From NCBI RefSeq assembly GCF_900107155.1, contig NZ_FNOX01000002.1, positions 62,001-126,000 on the forward strand: a stretch of 64,000 nt of DNA, written 5' to 3'. The translations under genes and the position numbers were made by a program. Shown piece after piece: positions 62,155 through 64,000 of the stretch (position 1 is its first letter; each line of letters begins with the position of its first letter). The notes under the pieces are model-generated. The model worked only from the letters and a program-made list of their open reading frames with translations, was not told the DNA's origin and ran no database searches. The DNA comes from Pseudomonas salomonii (GTDB lineage Bacteria; Pseudomonadota; Gammaproteobacteria; Pseudomonadales; Pseudomonadaceae).

Positions 62155-62498
62155 ACGTGACGCCCCAGCAGCACTACGCCACCGATCACCAGGGCGACAC
62201 CCAGCCAGTGACGGCCATCGATGTGTTCATGGAAGACAAACCGCGCCATCAGCGTGACCAGCACAAAATTGAGGCTGAGCATGGGGTAGGCGATGCCCAC
62301 TTCCAGGCGCTGCAACACCAGCAGCCATACCAGCAGGCCAAGGCCCAGGCACACCAGCGCCGACCACAGCCACGGCGAGCGCAATTTGGGTGCCCAACCG
62401 TCGGGCTGGTCACGCCAGCTTTCCACCGCAAACTTTTGCGAAACCTGGCCCATGCAGGTGAGCAGACAGGCGCCCAACAGGAGAAGCAAAGTGATCAT
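62151..62498 (-). CDS. arnE: 4-amino-4-deoxy-L-arabinose-phosphoundecaprenol flippase subunit ArnE
   Basis: The 115-aa four-helix protein has [24 protein letters not shown] at the start and [42 protein letters not shown] at the end, an EmrE-like pattern. It overlaps arnT by four bases and arnF by four bases, so translation is coupled through the operon. Confidence 0.92.
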   Translation of the reverse strand: MITLLLLLGACLLTCMGQVSQKFAVESWRDQPDGWAPKLRSPWLWSALVCLGLGLLVWLLVLQRLEVGIAYPMLSLNFVLVTLMARFVFHEHIDGRHWLGVALVIGGVVLLGRHV

Positions 62499-64000
62499 TG
62501 CGCAGCCTGTGGGAAAATCAGGATGACGATATTGCCTTGCTCGTAGCGCTTGCCGTCTTGGGGCAGCAGGTTCACTTCGGCTACTTCATCGTCGCCCTTG
62601 ACCCGCATGACCACGCCAACCGAGCCTTTTTTACGCGCCTCGCTCATCCACTGCTGGACGTCAGCGGTACCGACCTTGCGATAAGCGGTGTCCGGGTAGG
62701 CAATGCCGTACTTCACTTCACCGACCGTGTTGTACAGCGCAACGTCCGGGCGACCCAGGCGCCATGACAGCGCCGAGGCAGCGCCAAGGTCATTGCTGAG
62801 CAGGGCGGTGGTCGGTTGCAGTTCGGGCAAGTGGTCGATGATGAATTGGTCCGGGGTTTTGTTATAAACCACCGAATGGGGCAGGGCGGCCGGCACCAGG
62901 GCCACCAGCAACCAGCTGCCGATGACCGGCGCAGCCCACAGTTTCAATGGGCGCGCCGCTTGCAGCAGGTTGAACAGGATCCAGCCGAACAGGAAGGTGA
63001 ACACGAGCACCAGGCTGAAAGTTTCCTGGCCCGGCTCGTAGACCGGCTTCTTCAATTGGAACCAACTGATCGCCAGCAAGGCCACGATGCCGATCACCAG
63101 GTTCAACCAGCCGTTGATACGCAAAGCGCGGCCATGGCCCTTGGTCAGCTTGTCGCTGAGAGTGGAGCCCATCAGCAAGGCCAATGGCAGCAGGCACGGC
63201 ATGATGTAGGACGGCAGCTTGCCTTTGGCCAGGCTGAAGAACGCCAGGGGCATCAACAGCCACAGCAGCAGGAACGCAGTCTTGGGCAGGCGCTTTTCCA
63301 GCCAGGCCTGTTTGACCGTGGACGGCAGCAGGGCGATCCATGGCAACGAGAACGCGACCATCAGCGGCAGGTAGAACCAGAACGGCTCGGCATGCTGGGC
63401 GTCATCGCCGGCAAAGCGCTGGATATGCTCGTGCCAGAAGAAGAAGTTCCAGTAGTCCGGCTCTTGCAGGTGCACGGCGAGTGCCCAGGGCAGACTGACG
63501 ACAATGGCGACGACCACGGCCACCACGCCATAGCCCAGCAACTCACGAAAGCGTTTCTGCCAGATCGCGTAGGGCAGGGCGATCAGCACCGGCAGCAGCC
63601 AGGCCAGGAAACCTTTGGTCATAAAGCCCATGCCGCAGGCAAAACCGAGCAAGGCCCAGGCCCCCAAGCGGCCGTTGCGTGTGGTGCTGTCGAAACAAAA
63701 CCACAGGGCCACGCCCGTCAGGTTGACCCAGAAAGTGAATTGCGGGTCCAGGTTGGCGTAACCGCCGAACAAGGCCACGCTGACAAAGCTCATGTACAGC
63801 ACGCTGCTGACCAGGCTTTTTTGCGGGTCGCTCCACAACCGGCGCGAGACCAGATAGACCAGCAGGATGCTCAGCCCGGTGCTCAAGGCGGACGCAAAGC
63901 GCACGCCGAACAGGTTCTGCCCGAAAATCGCCTGGCCCAGCGCGATCATCCAGTAGCCCGCAGCGGGTTTCTCGAAGTAGCGGATGCCCATGAAGTGTGG
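62495..64000 (-). CDS. arnT: 4-amino-4-deoxy-L-arabinose transferase ArnT (N-terminus cut by window edge)
   Basis: About 501 C-terminal residues of the ~550-aa inner-membrane enzyme are visible; the 5-prime end lies beyond 64000. The start of the visible part, [17 protein letters not shown], is the conserved N-terminal periplasmic loop of ArnT with the metal/substrate-binding region. Further marks are [30 protein letters not shown] and [21 protein letters not shown]. ArnT adds L-Ara4N to lipid A phosphates and confers polymyxin resistance. The upstream arnBCAD genes presumably lie to the right. Confidence 0.95.
   Translation of the reverse strand, partial: PHFMGIRYFEKPAAGYWMIALGQAIFGQNLFGVRFASALSTGLSILLVYLVSRRLWSDPQKSLVSSVLYMSFVSVALFGGYANLDPQFTFWVNLTGVALWFCFDSTTRNGRLGAWALLGFACGMGFMTKGFLAWLLPVLIALPYAIWQKRFRELLGYGVVAVVVAIVVSLPWALAVHLQEPDYWNFFFWHEHIQRFAGDDAQHAEPFWFYLPLMVAFSLPWIALLPSTVKQAWLEKRLPKTAFLLLWLLMPLAFFSLAKGKLPSYIMPCLLPLALLMGSTLSDKLTKGHGRALRINGWLNLVIGIVALLAISWFQLKKPVYEPGQETFSLVLVFTFLFGWILFNLLQAARPLKLWAAPVIGSWLLVALVPAALPHSVVYNKTPDQFIIDHLPELQPTTALLSNDLGAASALSWRLGRPDVALYNTVGEVKYGIAYPDTAYRKVGTADVQQWMSEARKKGSVGVVMRVKGDDEVAEVNLLPQDGKRYEQGNIVILIFPQAAQ

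Noticed and set aside
1-64000. CRISPR arrays, tRNA or rRNA genes, insertion sequences, prophage
   Set aside because: No regularly spaced repeats, cloverleaf-like sequences, transposase genes or phage structural genes were seen; the tyrosine recombinase at 4853 has no att duplication or cargo.

Overview
The window is a GC-rich (about 60%) chromosome segment of a fluorescent Pseudomonas, most likely the P. fluorescens group. The evidence is the gene content (galU, gor, ahpC/ahpF, a MvaT/MvaU-type H-NS analogue, hpd, arnT-E-F-ugd, CSS-motif EAL protein, chaperone-usher pili) and several short palindromic REP-like repeats of kinds that are common in this group. No rRNA, tRNA, CRISPR array or insertion sequence was seen.

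Layout. 1-2.3 kb: end of an unknown gene, three small conserved genes, then galU. 2.3-8.2 kb: glutathione reductase, a divergent pair (KfrA-like DNA-binding coiled-coil protein and tyrosine recombinase) that resembles the TnpT/TnpS cointegrate-resolution module of Tn4651-type transposons, then ahpC (with a candidate OxyR site) and ahpF. 8.2-12 kb: glyoxalase I, an exported protein, a MvaT-family silencer, a membrane EAL phosphodiesterase. 12-17.1 kb: a four-gene chaperone-usher pilus operon. 17.1-25 kb: LysR/EamA pair, hpd behind a structured leader with a small ORF, rarD, an aldo/keto reductase, a LysR/SDR divergent pair. 24.4-28.2 kb: a glycerate/sugar-acid module (MFS transporter, CdaR-type regulator, glycerate kinase). 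28.2-33.1 kb: acetyltransferase, racemase, two small proteins, a DUF1254 protein, an outer-membrane-protein remnant and a stand-alone receiver.

33.3-36.9 kb holds one AT-richer gene for a 1194-residue toxin-like protein whose C-terminus resembles YopT-type cysteine peptidases. 37.2-48.1 kb is a signalling island. On the plus strand it has a CHASE3-GAF hybrid kinase with three receivers, CheR, CheB, a REC-kinase and a receiver, all tightly packed. Facing it on the minus strand are a TPR membrane protein, a two-domain KaiC-like ATPase and a hybrid kinase. 48.2-49.1 kb is a bestrophin-like channel.

49.3-57.3 kb contains two convergent operons for short branched-chain acyl-CoA oxidation (synthetase, dehydrogenase, thiolase, two acyl-CoA dehydrogenases, hydratase, 3-hydroxyisobutyryl-CoA hydrolase), separated by a perfect inverted pair of REP-like elements. 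57.4-64 kb has an HPP membrane protein, a small unknown gene, and the distal part of the L-Ara4N lipid A operon (arnT, arnE, arnF, ugd) followed by a further membrane glycosyltransferase. arnT runs off the right edge.

The points most worth following up are the C58-like toxin, the KaiC/hybrid-kinase/CheRB island, the chromosomal TnpS/TnpT-like pair with palindromes between the genes, and the hpd leader, in which a small ORF overlaps an anti-Shine-Dalgarno sequence.
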